From: an uncultured Sphingomonadaceae bacterium
Lineage (GTDB): Bacteria > Pseudomonadota > Alphaproteobacteria > Sphingomonadales > Sphingomonadaceae
Assembly (NCBI GenBank): GCA_913060895.1
Contig: CAJXSN010000009.1
Coordinates: forward strand, 1-64,000
Direction: 5' to 3'
DNA length: 64,000 bases
Shown here: piece by piece, positions 26,203 to 34,192 of the stretch
Numbering within the stretch: position 1 is the first letter of the stretch
How the letters are laid out: each line of letters starts with the position of its first letter
The notes under the pieces: generated by a model
What the model was told of the DNA's origin: nothing
What the model saw: the letters and a program-made list of their open reading frames with translations, nothing else
Database searches by the model: none
Program-made: the position numbers and the translations under genes

Positions 26203-26927
26203 TGGGGGATCATGGAGGGGAGCAGACCGGCCCGCCATCGACACCGAGTATCGCTCGATCATGGGTTGCCACGCCACATGACGTTTCTACGCTGGGGCCG
26301 CCTTTGATGCGCTGCCGTCCAAGGACATGATCAATGAAAATCCTATCGCATGCGCCGATATCTGTTTGGACGGACATGGGTACGCATGCTGACGCATATC
26401 AGGCTCGAAAGACATCTGAGTACGCAATGCGCCGTCGCTGACTGAGTTGAAAACACACGTCTTTGTTAGGAGAGCGCCGGTCGGCTTACTTAAGTGCCGT
26501 CGCATATTGCTCAGCAAAACCAACCACCTGCACCCCGACCGACGGCGGTGCTTTTATCTCGCCCTAGATTCTTCCTTTCAAATCAGACGCTTGCGGACAA
26601 ATACCCCGAGCTTCTCACGCCTGCAAGCGGATTGCATCGCGACTGCATCCGGCGCGGCCAGCGACCTGCAGTGATAGCGGTGCGAGTGTGCCTCTGATCT
26701 GCAACCAAACCGCAAATTTTCTGCAGCGGCAGTACCTAAGAGCGTCGCCAAATGATCCCACGCCATGGCAGCAAAACAACGCGATCATCGCACACCAACG
26801 GCCAGATATTCGGATTGCGAGCGCACACGGGATGCTCGACGATTGGTTGCAGCCACGATCGTGGGCGGCTTTAGGGGCAATAGTCTTGACGCTTTAATGT
26901 CGTGGATGGGGCGGTCAGCGGACTATG
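26203..26927. other. Long intergenic stretch without a supported gene
   Basis: About 725 bases with only short, poorly biased frames on either strand. I see no RNA gene, repeat or recognisable protein remnant. Confidence 0.5.
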
Positions 26928-27185
26928 CTAATCGGGCGTTGCTTGCACCCATATGCGGGGAACCTGATACTTTGCGGCCCACTGTTTTGCAGCGTCGAGC
27001 GCCGACTCTAAGCTCAGATCGCTCTTCGGCAGCGAGGCGTAAAACACACCCTCACCTGACGCTTTGAAGCCGTAGCCGCTGCCGAAAAATCGATCATCAT
27101 CGCTAGCTTCGACGACAAGCCACGCATCCTCGTCAGCCATTTCCGGCATTTGCTCGCCGGGCTTCAGGTAGATGTATTCGACCAT
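26928..27185 (-). CDS. Small acidic hypothetical protein
   Basis: An 85-residue acidic protein (MVEYIYLKPGEQMPEMADED at the start) with a compact, well-biased reading frame and a GAGGAT ribosome site at a fair distance before the ATG. I see no signal peptide, membrane helix or family motif. SALDAAKQWAAKYQVPRIWVQ near the end looks like a helix-strand pair. It is island cargo of unknown role, 117 bases after the nitronate monooxygenase gene in transcription order. Confidence 0.65.
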   Translation of the reverse strand: MVEYIYLKPGEQMPEMADEDAWLVVEASDDDRFFGSGYGFKASGEGVFYASLPKSDLSLESALDAAKQWAAKYQVPRIWVQATPD

Positions 27186-27302
27186 CGAAAAGCTATCCTC
27201 ACGTTTACATAGATAACCGTGATGTCGTCGCTAGAGCAAAGGCTGCTCTTGGCAATGTCCCCGCTCGGCCATGCCGGCAAGAATGGGGTGGATAGCCGTC
27301 CA

Positions 27303-28361
27303 TCAGGCCAGACTGGTTTGGAGTTCTTTTCGTAGTATCTGAACCAGTTGTGCGGCCGGCATTTCGCGGATTAGCGGTGCGCCCTGGCCGGCCCATTGTG
27401 CACCAAAGCCGTCGTCGCCCTTCGCCCTAGCTCTTGTGTGAAGGATTTTCCCGGCATCATAGGCAATCGGATAATCAGGCGGCAGCCGTCCACCAAGCTG
27501 ATCTGACAGCGCCGTGAAGCGGTTCGCAAGCGCACGCGCTGGGCGGCCGGAGATGAGTGACGTCAGCGTCGTGTGATACGCGCCCGGACCTCTCAGGGCC
27601 GTGCGGTAACCTTCGTCTGCTGCGGACTCCGGGCACGCTATGAATGCCGTGCCGAGTTGCGCCGCGACTGCACCGAGATTGAGCGCAGCAGCGATGCCGG
27701 CGCCATCCATTATCCCTCCGGCAGCGATGATTGGAAGTCCTGTTTCCCGGACTAGTAACCGGGTGAGCACAAAGGTTCCAAGTGCATCGTCGGGCGAGGT
27801 CGGATCGAATATTCCGCGATGGCCGCCAGCTTCGATGCCTTGCGCGACGATCGCGTCGATGCCTGCCGCTTTTATCGCCCGTGCCTCCTCAAGGCTGGTG
27901 GCGGTTGCCATCAAAAAGACACCACGTGCGTGCAGTGCCGAAATGGCATCAGCCGAGGGCAAGCCGAAGTGGAAGCTGACGACGGGCGGCGCCACTTCCA
28001 ACAGCATCGCCAGCATGTCAGGATCGTCGGCGAAGCTCTTGTAGATCGTGCGCAGCGTCGTCGGTGGTTTGGCGTCGAACTCGGCAAACACCGGCGCAAG
28101 CGATGCGAGCCACGCCGCCTCGCGACCGGGATCCGCCTTGGCCCTGCAGTGGACAAACAGGTTTACATTGAAGGCCCGGGCCGTGTGGCTGCGTAGCTCC
28201 TGAATCATCGCCCGTGCACCGGCCGCATCAGTCGCGCCCACTCCAATTGATCCAAGTCCTCCTGCTTCGGAAACTGAAGCTGCTAACAAGGGCGTCGAGA
28301 TGCCTGCCATCGGTGCCTGGATCAAAGGCACCGTGAGTTGAAACTGATCGATAAAGGACAT
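27303..28361 (-). CDS. Nitronate monooxygenase family protein
   Basis: A 352-residue FMN-dependent TIM-barrel protein of the nitronate monooxygenase (2-nitropropane dioxygenase) family. Characteristic parts are VPLIQAPMAGISTPLLAASVSEAGGLGSIG at the start, GIDAIVAQGIEAGGHRG with the catalytic-region His, and PIIAAGGIMDGAGIAAALNLGA for the phosphate site. Such enzymes oxidise propionate 3-nitronate and related nitronates, detoxifying plant or microbial nitro compounds; the substrate here is unknown. It is a single cargo gene in the island. Confidence 0.9.
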   Translation of the reverse strand: MSFIDQFQLTVPLIQAPMAGISTPLLAASVSEAGGLGSIGVGATDAAGARAMIQELRSHTARAFNVNLFVHCRAKADPGREAAWLASLAPVFAEFDAKPPTTLRTIYKSFADDPDMLAMLLEVAPPVVSFHFGLPSADAISALHARGVFLMATATSLEEARAIKAAGIDAIVAQGIEAGGHRGIFDPTSPDDALGTFVLTRLLVRETGLPIIAAGGIMDGAGIAAALNLGAVAAQLGTAFIACPESAADEGYRTALRGPGAYHTTLTSLISGRPARALANRFTALSDQLGGRLPPDYPIAYDAGKILHTRARAKGDDGFGAQWAGQGAPLIREMPAAQLVQILRKELQTSLA

Positions 28362-28504
28362 AGGCGCTCAGCATCCAAAGTTAAACCATCACCCGGTTAT
28401 GCACCCATCAGGACCTCATGTGAACGGCGGTAAATGGGTCGCAAACCGACAGGCTGCTTTCGGCTTAGAAAAGGCGAAAGCGGAGACAACAAGTCCTCGC
28501 TCGA

Positions 28505-29446
28505 TCACCGAATCTGGTCAGGCTTGGCCTTCGCTTCGGCCTTTAGCTTCGAGATGCGTTCCGAGCACACTTCGTGCACGACGCGGCCAAGCTCTTCAAC
28601 CTGCGCGCCGAGCCATTCAAGCTCTTCCTTGGTGACGCGATAGTGCTTCGAATAGCGCGCTTTGACATAGGCGTCCTTGAGCTTTTCGAACCGGGTGCGA
28701 TCGCGCTTGGTTTCGCGGGGCCAGACATAGGTGAGACGCGGGTCGATCCGCTCGGCCTGCGTGCGCAAAAAGGCCAAGTTGTGATTATGCGGCGTATAAA
28801 AAGTGCAGACCAGAAGCACGCAGTGGTAAAGTCGCTCTGCTGTCTGGTGCATCAAGAATGCCGCGAGTTTGAGGTCTCCGTCTCGTACTGCGTAACCAGC
28901 ATTGCGCTTAAATCCCATCGCTGTCGGCAGCCACTCGTCAAAATACTCCTGCGCCATGGCGAGCGCCTGCACCGGTGTCTTGGGCTTAGGCGTATGAAGC
29001 TCAGTCTCATCGAACTGGTAAAGCGCAACACCGTCCTCCTTCACGTCCATGAAGAAATACCGCCCGTGGGCGAGCCCGTCGTTCACCTCCTGCAGGGTAT
29101 GGACGATGAAGTTGACTGGAGTCTTGAGCGTACCGGTAACGCCATATTCGCGCATCAACCGGTCATCTAGCTTCGCCCAGTATTTGACTCTGTCGGTGAG
29201 CCGCTTGTCGTTGACGATGATCAGCAGATCGAAGTCGGAGCGGTAGCCCTTCGCGGTGTGGGGCTCATCGACCCACGTGCCGCGCGCATAGCTACCGTAA
29301 AGGATCACCTTGAGGATGCGCCCCGCCTTCTTCCACTCATGCTTGGCGAGGGCAAAGGCGTCATCAAACTCCTCGAAGATAAGCTGCACCACGCGCTCAA
29401 GTTCGCGCTGCTTTTGCGGGGGCAAATGATCAAGGTCGGTCTTCAT
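28505..29446 (-). CDS. Fused nucleotidyltransferase (MNT) and HEPN protein
   Basis: A 313-residue protein joining two domains. The N-terminal half is a minimal nucleotidyltransferase with GSYARGTW at 51-58 and the metal-binding pair SDFDLLI at 70-76. The C-terminal half (about residues 175-300) is a HEPN helical domain with LMHQTAERLYHCVLL and RYSKHY. In MntA/HepT toxin-antitoxin pairs these domains are separate proteins: HEPN is an RNase toxin and MNT the antitoxin that AMPylates it. Here both lie on one chain. The canonical HEPN R-x4-6-H is not clear (RYSKH has only three residues between), so RNase activity is doubtful. Confidence 0.85.
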   Translation of the reverse strand: MKTDLDHLPPQKQRELERVVQLIFEEFDDAFALAKHEWKKAGRILKVILYGSYARGTWVDEPHTAKGYRSDFDLLIIVNDKRLTDRVKYWAKLDDRLMREYGVTGTLKTPVNFIVHTLQEVNDGLAHGRYFFMDVKEDGVALYQFDETELHTPKPKTPVQALAMAQEYFDEWLPTAMGFKRNAGYAVRDGDLKLAAFLMHQTAERLYHCVLLVCTFYTPHNHNLAFLRTQAERIDPRLTYVWPRETKRDRTRFEKLKDAYVKARYSKHYRVTKEELEWLGAQVEELGRVVHEVCSERISKLKAEAKAKPDQIR

Positions 29447-29561
29447 CGTCTAATCTCTAGCAAGCAGCCGCGAAGCTTGCACCTGCCGAGTGCACAGGCG
29501 CGCGGCGACGGCGCACCCCAAAGCGCTAAGGAGCCGCGCGCTGATATGCTGCGCGTTAGCA

Positions 29562-29580
29562 ACAATCCGACAAGGATTGT
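29562..29580 (+). repeat. Inverted repeat near the iterons
   Basis: ACAATCC-GACAA-GGATTGT: 7-bp arms with a 5-base loop, flanked by direct copies of CGTTAGC (29554-29560 and 29581-29587). Such elements are often operators in replication or mobility regions; no target is shown. Confidence 0.45.
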
Positions 29581-29640
29581 CGTTAGCATAGTTAAGAGGC
29601 GCTGGAGCCCAGCATTTCTGCGGGTTTGAGGCCTGTTTTG

Positions 29641-29702
29641 GTTCCTAATAGTCCGAGCTGTGAGTTCCTGATAGTCCGTGTCCCCCGGTTCCTGATAGTC
29701 CG
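29641..29702 (+). repeat. Three 15-bp iterons
   Basis: GTTCCTGATAGTCCG occurs at 29664-29678 and 29688-29702, and with one change (GTTCCTAATAGTCCG) at 29641-29655. Starts are 23 and 24 bases apart, about two helical turns, as in Rep-binding iterons of plasmid origins. A perfect DnaA box follows 17 bases later. No rep gene is seen nearby. Confidence 0.75.
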
Positions 29703-29718
29703 AACAGACCACAGGCTT

Positions 29719-29727
29719 ATCCACAAG
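29719..29727 (+). promoter_or_regulatory. DnaA box
   Basis: A perfect consensus TTATCCACA next to three iterons. Together they resemble a plasmid oriV. No other function is visible in 29447-29831. Confidence 0.6.
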
Positions 29728-29831
29728 GCCCATCCCCATTTCTGGAGACAGGCCTTGATTTGGAGCGGCGACAAGCACGAGCTACCGCAGTCTCTCAATC
29801 TGGCTTCAGGGCAGACCTAGACAAGTAGGCA

Positions 29832-31124
29832 TCATGCCACAGCACGCAACGCTGCCAGTGTGCGCGCTTGCTTGATCTCCCGCACGCTCCGCAACTCGCC
29901 ACCGTCCAATAGTCGAGCAATCTCTCCCGCCACTTGATCCGCCGCGATGACGAGCGCGGTATCCAGGTGCACATAGCGCTGGGTTACGCCGCGCGGGGCA
30001 TGACCGAGCAGGCCCGAGATGGTCAGTTCACTGAATCCTTGTGCCGCTGCCATGCTTGCAAAGCTGTGGCGCAGGGTGTGCGGTGTCACGCTGTCCAGAC
30101 CCGCGCGCGCGCAGACCCGGCCCAGCACCCGAACGACGCCTATGAAATGCCCATCGCCCCAATCCGCCGGGAAGATGAAGGGCGAATGGCTGGACAATGC
30201 CTGAGCCTCCAGCACATGCATTGCTGAGTCTCCCGCCACGCGGATTTGCGGACCGGACTTTGTATCCGGAAAACGGACGAGATTGTCGTCGGGCTGTACC
30301 CATTCCTTGCGCATTGCCAGCACTTCCATGCGGCGAAAACCGGTGAGAAGCATGACGCGGATTGCAGCAAGGCCGGTCGGGTGCTCGCCCTCGCTTTCCA
30401 TCTGCGTCATCACCTTGCCAAGGTGACGGATTTCGCCAGCGCTCAGATATCGCTTCGCCTTCTGCGAGGCCATGATGCGCACGCCTTTTGCCGGACTAGC
30501 CTCAATAATGCCGAGGCGGCGGGCGTGATTGAGTAAAGCGCGAAGCGTGCTGATGGCGCGGGCAGCAACGCCTGCGCCGCCAGCCGTTTGCCCACCTCGG
30601 GATCTGCGCCTCGCTTGGGCAGTCCGACCAGCCGCAATATCACCTTGCAAGCGTTCAATATCTGCCAATTTCAATTGGCTGACCACGCGATTGCCTATCA
30701 GCGGCTTAATGTGGAGTTCAATGCGGCTTCGATCACCTGCGATTGATGACGCTTTAATAGGGCGGCGGTTGCGTCCGATCAGCCGACCGGCTTCGGCCTC
30801 GGCAAGATACCAATCGCAAACTGCTGCGATTGTCAGCCCCGTGCGGACCGAGTGTCGTTCGGCAGACGGGTCGGCCCCGTCGATCACGGCGGCGAGTTTC
30901 TTTTGGGCGAGGTTGCGGGCTTGCTCGACAGTCAGGACTCCATATTGGCCTATGACGCAGCGACGGGTCCTCGCCTCTTGGTTCCGATACTGGATGATAA
31001 AGGTTTTGGTGCCGCTTGGTTTTGCGCGAACGCCAAAACCGCGCAGTTCGTTGTCCCAAAGGAAGGCGTCACGCTCTGGGTTGGATTTAAGCGCCTCGAC
31101 GGTGCGTTTAGTTAATCTGGTCAT
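29832..31124 (-). CDS. P4-type tyrosine integrase of the island
   Basis: A 430-residue phage P4-like integrase. The N-terminal DUF4102 arm-binding domain (about residues 1-95: RGFGVRAKPSGTKTFIIQYRN) is followed by a SAM-like core-binding domain and the catalytic domain. Catalytic residues lie in LLTGFRRMEVLAM (Arg), HTLRHSFAS (His, Arg), GHAPRGVTQRYVHLD (His, Tyr). All are intact, so it should be active. It starts 255 bases from the 51-bp right repeat. This placement and the tRNA target are typical for enzymes that integrate genomic islands at tRNA 3' ends. It is the most likely agent of insertion into tRNA-Gly. Confidence 0.95.
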   Translation of the reverse strand: MTRLTKRTVEALKSNPERDAFLWDNELRGFGVRAKPSGTKTFIIQYRNQEARTRRCVIGQYGVLTVEQARNLAQKKLAAVIDGADPSAERHSVRTGLTIAAVCDWYLAEAEAGRLIGRNRRPIKASSIAGDRSRIELHIKPLIGNRVVSQLKLADIERLQGDIAAGRTAQARRRSRGGQTAGGAGVAARAISTLRALLNHARRLGIIEASPAKGVRIMASQKAKRYLSAGEIRHLGKVMTQMESEGEHPTGLAAIRVMLLTGFRRMEVLAMRKEWVQPDDNLVRFPDTKSGPQIRVAGDSAMHVLEAQALSSHSPFIFPADWGDGHFIGVVRVLGRVCARAGLDSVTPHTLRHSFASMAAAQGFSELTISGLLGHAPRGVTQRYVHLDTALVIAADQVAGEIARLLDGGELRSVREIKQARTLAALRAVA

Positions 31125-31200
31125 GCGATTTGTCCGTGATTTGAGTTGTCATTCCTTTCGAAGTTGCTCCTGCGCTCCGGTGGCCCACGCGCTTGATATT

Positions 31201-31248
31201 TGCTTCCCCACGCAGGTGCAGCATGACCGGGGAAGCAGGGGGGAAGCA
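31201..31248 (+). promoter_or_regulatory. Candidate integrase arm-type sites, right end
   Basis: TGCTTCCCC (31201-31209), CCGGGGAAGCA (31227-31237) and GGGGGAAGCA (31239-31248) repeat the left-end trio (10222-10267) in the same order and orientation, between the integrase gene and the right attachment site. Confidence 0.55.
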
Positions 31249-31379
31249 GTAGGAGGGAAACCACCGGAAATCGCAGCGTACCAATGGCGACTCGGTGTGA
31301 TAAACAAGCAATTGATGTTGCGTGGAATATAGTAGATTTTACTGAAAACGGAGACGATAGCGAAAATACCAATTGGCAG

Positions 31380-31430
31380 TTGCCAAGGTTGGGGTCGGGC
31401 GTTCGAATCGCCTCGCCCGCTCCATTTTTC
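31380..31430 (+). repeat. Right attachment site (attR), tRNA-Gly 3' fragment
   Basis: 51 bases identical to 10126-10176. It contains the tRNA-Gly sequence from the anticodon loop to CCA but no 5' half, so it cannot make a tRNA. It marks the right boundary of the island. Confidence 0.93.
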
Positions 31431-31556
31431 ATTTCATACGAGAACACTTCCCCTTTCAGGGGCCTAGCCTGTCGGTCATCGGCAAGTTTCGGCTGTTCGT
31501 CGCCTGTTGTCCAGAAACGGGTTGCAACTACAGCAATCGACGTTAATGGGCGTGTT

Positions 31557-33758
31557 ATGTTGTATCATGATAACCGCTCGCCCCTTCGTATTGGATGCTC
31601 TTTAATCGCTTGCGCCGTCGCACTCGCGCCCGCCACAGCTCTGGCACAGAATGCGCCTGCCGCTGATCAGGAGGCAGAAGATGATCTGCACAATCGGGGG
31701 ATTGGACCCGATGGCGAGATTATCGTCACTGTACCTGGTCTTAAACAGCTGGATGTCCTCTCCGGAACATCGGTTGTCGAGGGCCGGGAACTGCAGCGTG
31801 AGATGGACGGTCAGATAGGCGAAATTCTTGCCAAACAGCCGGGCGTCTCAGCCACCAGCTTCTCTCCCGGTGCCTCTCGCCCGATTCTGCGCGGGTTCGG
31901 TGGGGAACGGGTGCGCGTTCTGGTCGACGGGATCGGTGTAACGGACGTGTCCAATACATCTGCCGATCACGCCGTTTCCATCAGCCCGCTGACGGCGGAG
32001 CGAATTGAGATCCTGCGCGGCCCTGCTGCGCTGCTCTATGGCAGCCAGGCAATTGGCGGCGCAGTCAATGTCATCGACAAGCGGATCCCCACACGCCGCG
32101 TCAACGAACCCTTGCATTTCGACCTTCTGACCGAAGTAGATAGCGCCCGTGATCTGCGGTCGGGCGCGGCATCGGTTGATGTTCCGCTGGGCCCCAATGC
32201 GGTATTCCACGCCGACGGGTCCTATCGCCATACCAACGATCTGGAAGTTGCCGACTTTACCGCCTCTCCGCTGCTGCGGGCCGATCTGCTTGCCGATGCG
32301 GCAGAGGAAGCAGAAGAAGGAGAGTTCGAAGAAGCTGAAGAACTGCGTGAGGCAGCCGAACAGCGCGGTGTTCTGCTTAACAGTGCAACAGAGACATGGT
32401 CGGTCAATGCAGGTGCAACCCTGTTTGCGGGTGACAGCAATTTCGGCCTGGCATTCGGTTACTACGACACGCGCTACGGTGTGCCCGGCCGTCCCGGCAC
32501 TGGCCACCATCATGGCGAAGAAGAGGAAGAGCACGAGGGCGAAGAGCACGAAGAACATGATGGTGAGGAGCATGAGGGAGAGGCAGAGCTCGTCTCCATT
32601 GATCTTGAGCAATTCCGCGCCGATTTGCGCGGCGACGTCGCGCTGGGTGATGGTTTCTTCGAAACGCTGCGTACGCGTGTCGGATACAGCAATTATGAAC
32701 ATATCGAATTCGAGGGTGATGAAGTTGGCACGAAATTCAATGTCGAAGGCATAGAAGCCCGTGCCGAGCTGGTGCAGAAGGATGCTGGCGGCTTGAGAGG
32801 CTCTTTCGGGTTCCAATATACATTCCGCGATTTCGAAGCGGTCGGAGCAGAAGCTTTCGTCGCACCGAACCGGACAGAGCAAATTGCCGTCTTTGCATTG
32901 CAGGAACTCGATCTCGGGAAATTCCAGCTCGAAGGAGCGGGACGGTACGAGAGCGTGTCAACCAAATCGTCACCACTGAATGTGGAACGTGATTTTGACC
33001 TTTTCTCCGGTGCGGCGTCACTCGTATTCGAACCGGTCGAAGATGGGATGCGCTTCGGCATCACCGGATCCCGGTCGGAGCGCGCTCCGGGTGCGGAGGA
33101 ATTGTTTGCCGGCGGACCGCATATCGCCACGCAGCAGTTCGAAATCGGAGACATCAACCTGCAAACCGAATCCGCGTGGGGGATCGAAGGTTTCGTTCGC
33201 GGAAAGGTCGGTCCGGCCACGGTTGGTTTTTCGATCTACAAAAACTGGTTTGATAACTTCATCTATCTTCAGGATACGGGGCTGGAAGAAGATGATCTGC
33301 CTGTATTCCAGTTTTTGCAGAGCGATGCGGACTATTTCGGTATTGAAGGCGAAGTCCAGTTCCCGCTGATTTCGAGCGATAGCTATTCACTGACAGCTGA
33401 CCTCCGAGCCAGTTACATTGAAGCGGAGTTGAACGACGGAACCAACATTCCCCGTATCCCTCCGCTTAGCCTGCTGGGTGCATTGGAAAGCGAATTCGGT
33501 ATATTCGACACTCGCTTCGAAGTGCAGTATTTCGGTGAGCAGACTGACATCGCGCCATTCGAAACGCCAACCGACGATTTCACGCTGGTCAACGCTTCGG
33601 TCGGGTTCAACCCGTTTGCCGGTAATGGTTCGATCCGCCTGGTGGGGGAGGTCGAGAATATCTTCGACGTCGATGGCCGACGTCACGCCAGCTTCACGAA
33701 GGATTTCGTCCCGCTCGCCGGACGCAATTTCAAGCTGACGGCCAGTCTGAGCTTCTGA
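31557..33758 (+). CDS. TonB-dependent receptor, probable zinc type (ZnuD-like)
   Basis: A 733-residue outer-membrane receptor starting at the ATG at 31557, followed by a signal peptide (LIACAVALAPATALAQ). The frame stays open upstream through the attachment site, but that part is not protein-like. The plug has KQPGVSATSFSPGASRPILRGFGGERVRVLVDG; the barrel ends in SLSF. At about residues 317-345 a loop is packed with His and Glu (GHHHGEEEEEHEGEEHEEH...), resembling metal-binding loops of ZnuD-type zinc receptors. A second acidic loop (EEAEEGEFEEAEELREAAEQ) precedes it. Zinc as substrate is inferred. The gene begins just 126 bases outside the island. Confidence 0.88.
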   Translation: MLYHDNRSPLRIGCSLIACAVALAPATALAQNAPAADQEAEDDLHNRGIGPDGEIIVTVPGLKQLDVLSGTSVVEGRELQREMDGQIGEILAKQPGVSATSFSPGASRPILRGFGGERVRVLVDGIGVTDVSNTSADHAVSISPLTAERIEILRGPAALLYGSQAIGGAVNVIDKRIPTRRVNEPLHFDLLTEVDSARDLRSGAASVDVPLGPNAVFHADGSYRHTNDLEVADFTASPLLRADLLADAAEEAEEGEFEEAEELREAAEQRGVLLNSATETWSVNAGATLFAGDSNFGLAFGYYDTRYGVPGRPGTGHHHGEEEEEHEGEEHEEHDGEEHEGEAELVSIDLEQFRADLRGDVALGDGFFETLRTRVGYSNYEHIEFEGDEVGTKFNVEGIEARAELVQKDAGGLRGSFGFQYTFRDFEAVGAEAFVAPNRTEQIAVFALQELDLGKFQLEGAGRYESVSTKSSPLNVERDFDLFSGAASLVFEPVEDGMRFGITGSRSERAPGAEELFAGGPHIATQQFEIGDINLQTESAWGIEGFVRGKVGPATVGFSIYKNWFDNFIYLQDTGLEEDDLPVFQFLQSDADYFGIEGEVQFPLISSDSYSLTADLRASYIEAELNDGTNIPRIPPLSLLGALESEFGIFDTRFEVQYFGEQTDIAPFETPTDDFTLVNASVGFNPFAGNGSIRLVGEVENIFDVDGRRHASFTKDFVPLAGRNFKLTASLSF

Positions 33759-33769
33759 TTGTGCAGGTA

Positions 33770-33803
33770 TGGGCGAGCTTCGCATGCGAGGCTCGCCCAA
33801 AAC
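33770..33803. terminator. Terminator hairpin between convergent genes
   Basis: 9-bp stem TGGGCGAGC / GCTCGCCCA (33770-33778 with 33791-33799) with a 12-base loop, followed by AAAACC. It could serve both the receptor gene and the convergent DoxX gene. Confidence 0.65.
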
Positions 33804-33815
33804 CATCGCTGTGGA

Positions 33816-34175
33816 TCAGCGCGTCGTTTCAGCCTGTGCGTAAACCATCAGCAACCCGCCAGCGATGGCGAGGTTCTTGGTGGCCAGACCCAGCTGTTGC
33901 GCATCCGCCAGATTATTATGGAAAAACACTATCGTTAGGAGTGTGAACACGGTCATTACCGGAGCGATGATCCGCGGCCATAAACCAAATGCAAGCGCCA
34001 ACCCGCCAAATATCTCGAGTAACGCCGTTGGTAGAGCCAGAAAGGCCGGCAAGACACTGGAGCCCACGATATACTCCTGAATATCACCAAGCCTGAGGAG
34101 CTTACTGACACCAGCAAGAACGAAGAGGGCGGCCAGCATGACGCGCCCTGCAATAACGGCGATCTTCACCCTCAT
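33816..34175 (-). CDS. DoxX family membrane protein
   Basis: A 119-residue DoxX-family protein with four hydrophobic helices. The family opening is AGRVMLAALFVLAGVSKL, followed by LPTALLEIFGGLALAFGLWPR and a final helix NLAIAGGLLMVYAQ. Members are small quinone-related or redox membrane proteins of mostly unknown role. It starts 17 bases after the reductase gene upstream, probably in one operon. Confidence 0.88.
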   Translation of the reverse strand: MRVKIAVIAGRVMLAALFVLAGVSKLLRLGDIQEYIVGSSVLPAFLALPTALLEIFGGLALAFGLWPRIIAPVMTVFTLLTIVFFHNNLADAQQLGLATKNLAIAGGLLMVYAQAETTR

Positions 34176-34192
34176 CGGATTGTCTCCTGCGT

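Noticed and set aside
26287-26523. A 78-codon minus-strand frame in the long island gap
   Set aside because: No ribosome site, no biased codon use and no recognisable family; treated as chance.
29443-29778. A 111-codon minus-strand frame over the iteron region
   Set aside because: The repeated peptide (SDYQEPGDTDYQE-like) arises merely from the iterons; no ribosome site.
31380-31424. A second tRNA-Gly gene
   Set aside because: Only the part from the anticodon loop to CCA is present; no 5' acceptor strand or D-arm precedes it.
31284-31556. An N-terminal extension of the zinc-type receptor through the attachment site
   Set aside because: The frame is open, but the residues include the translated tRNA fragment and no signal peptide; the signal peptide begins at the ATG at 31557.
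31848-32882. A 344-codon minus-strand frame within the TonB receptor gene
   Set aside because: It includes poly-Phe/Leu stretches which are the antisense of the Glu/His-rich loop; not a real membrane protein.
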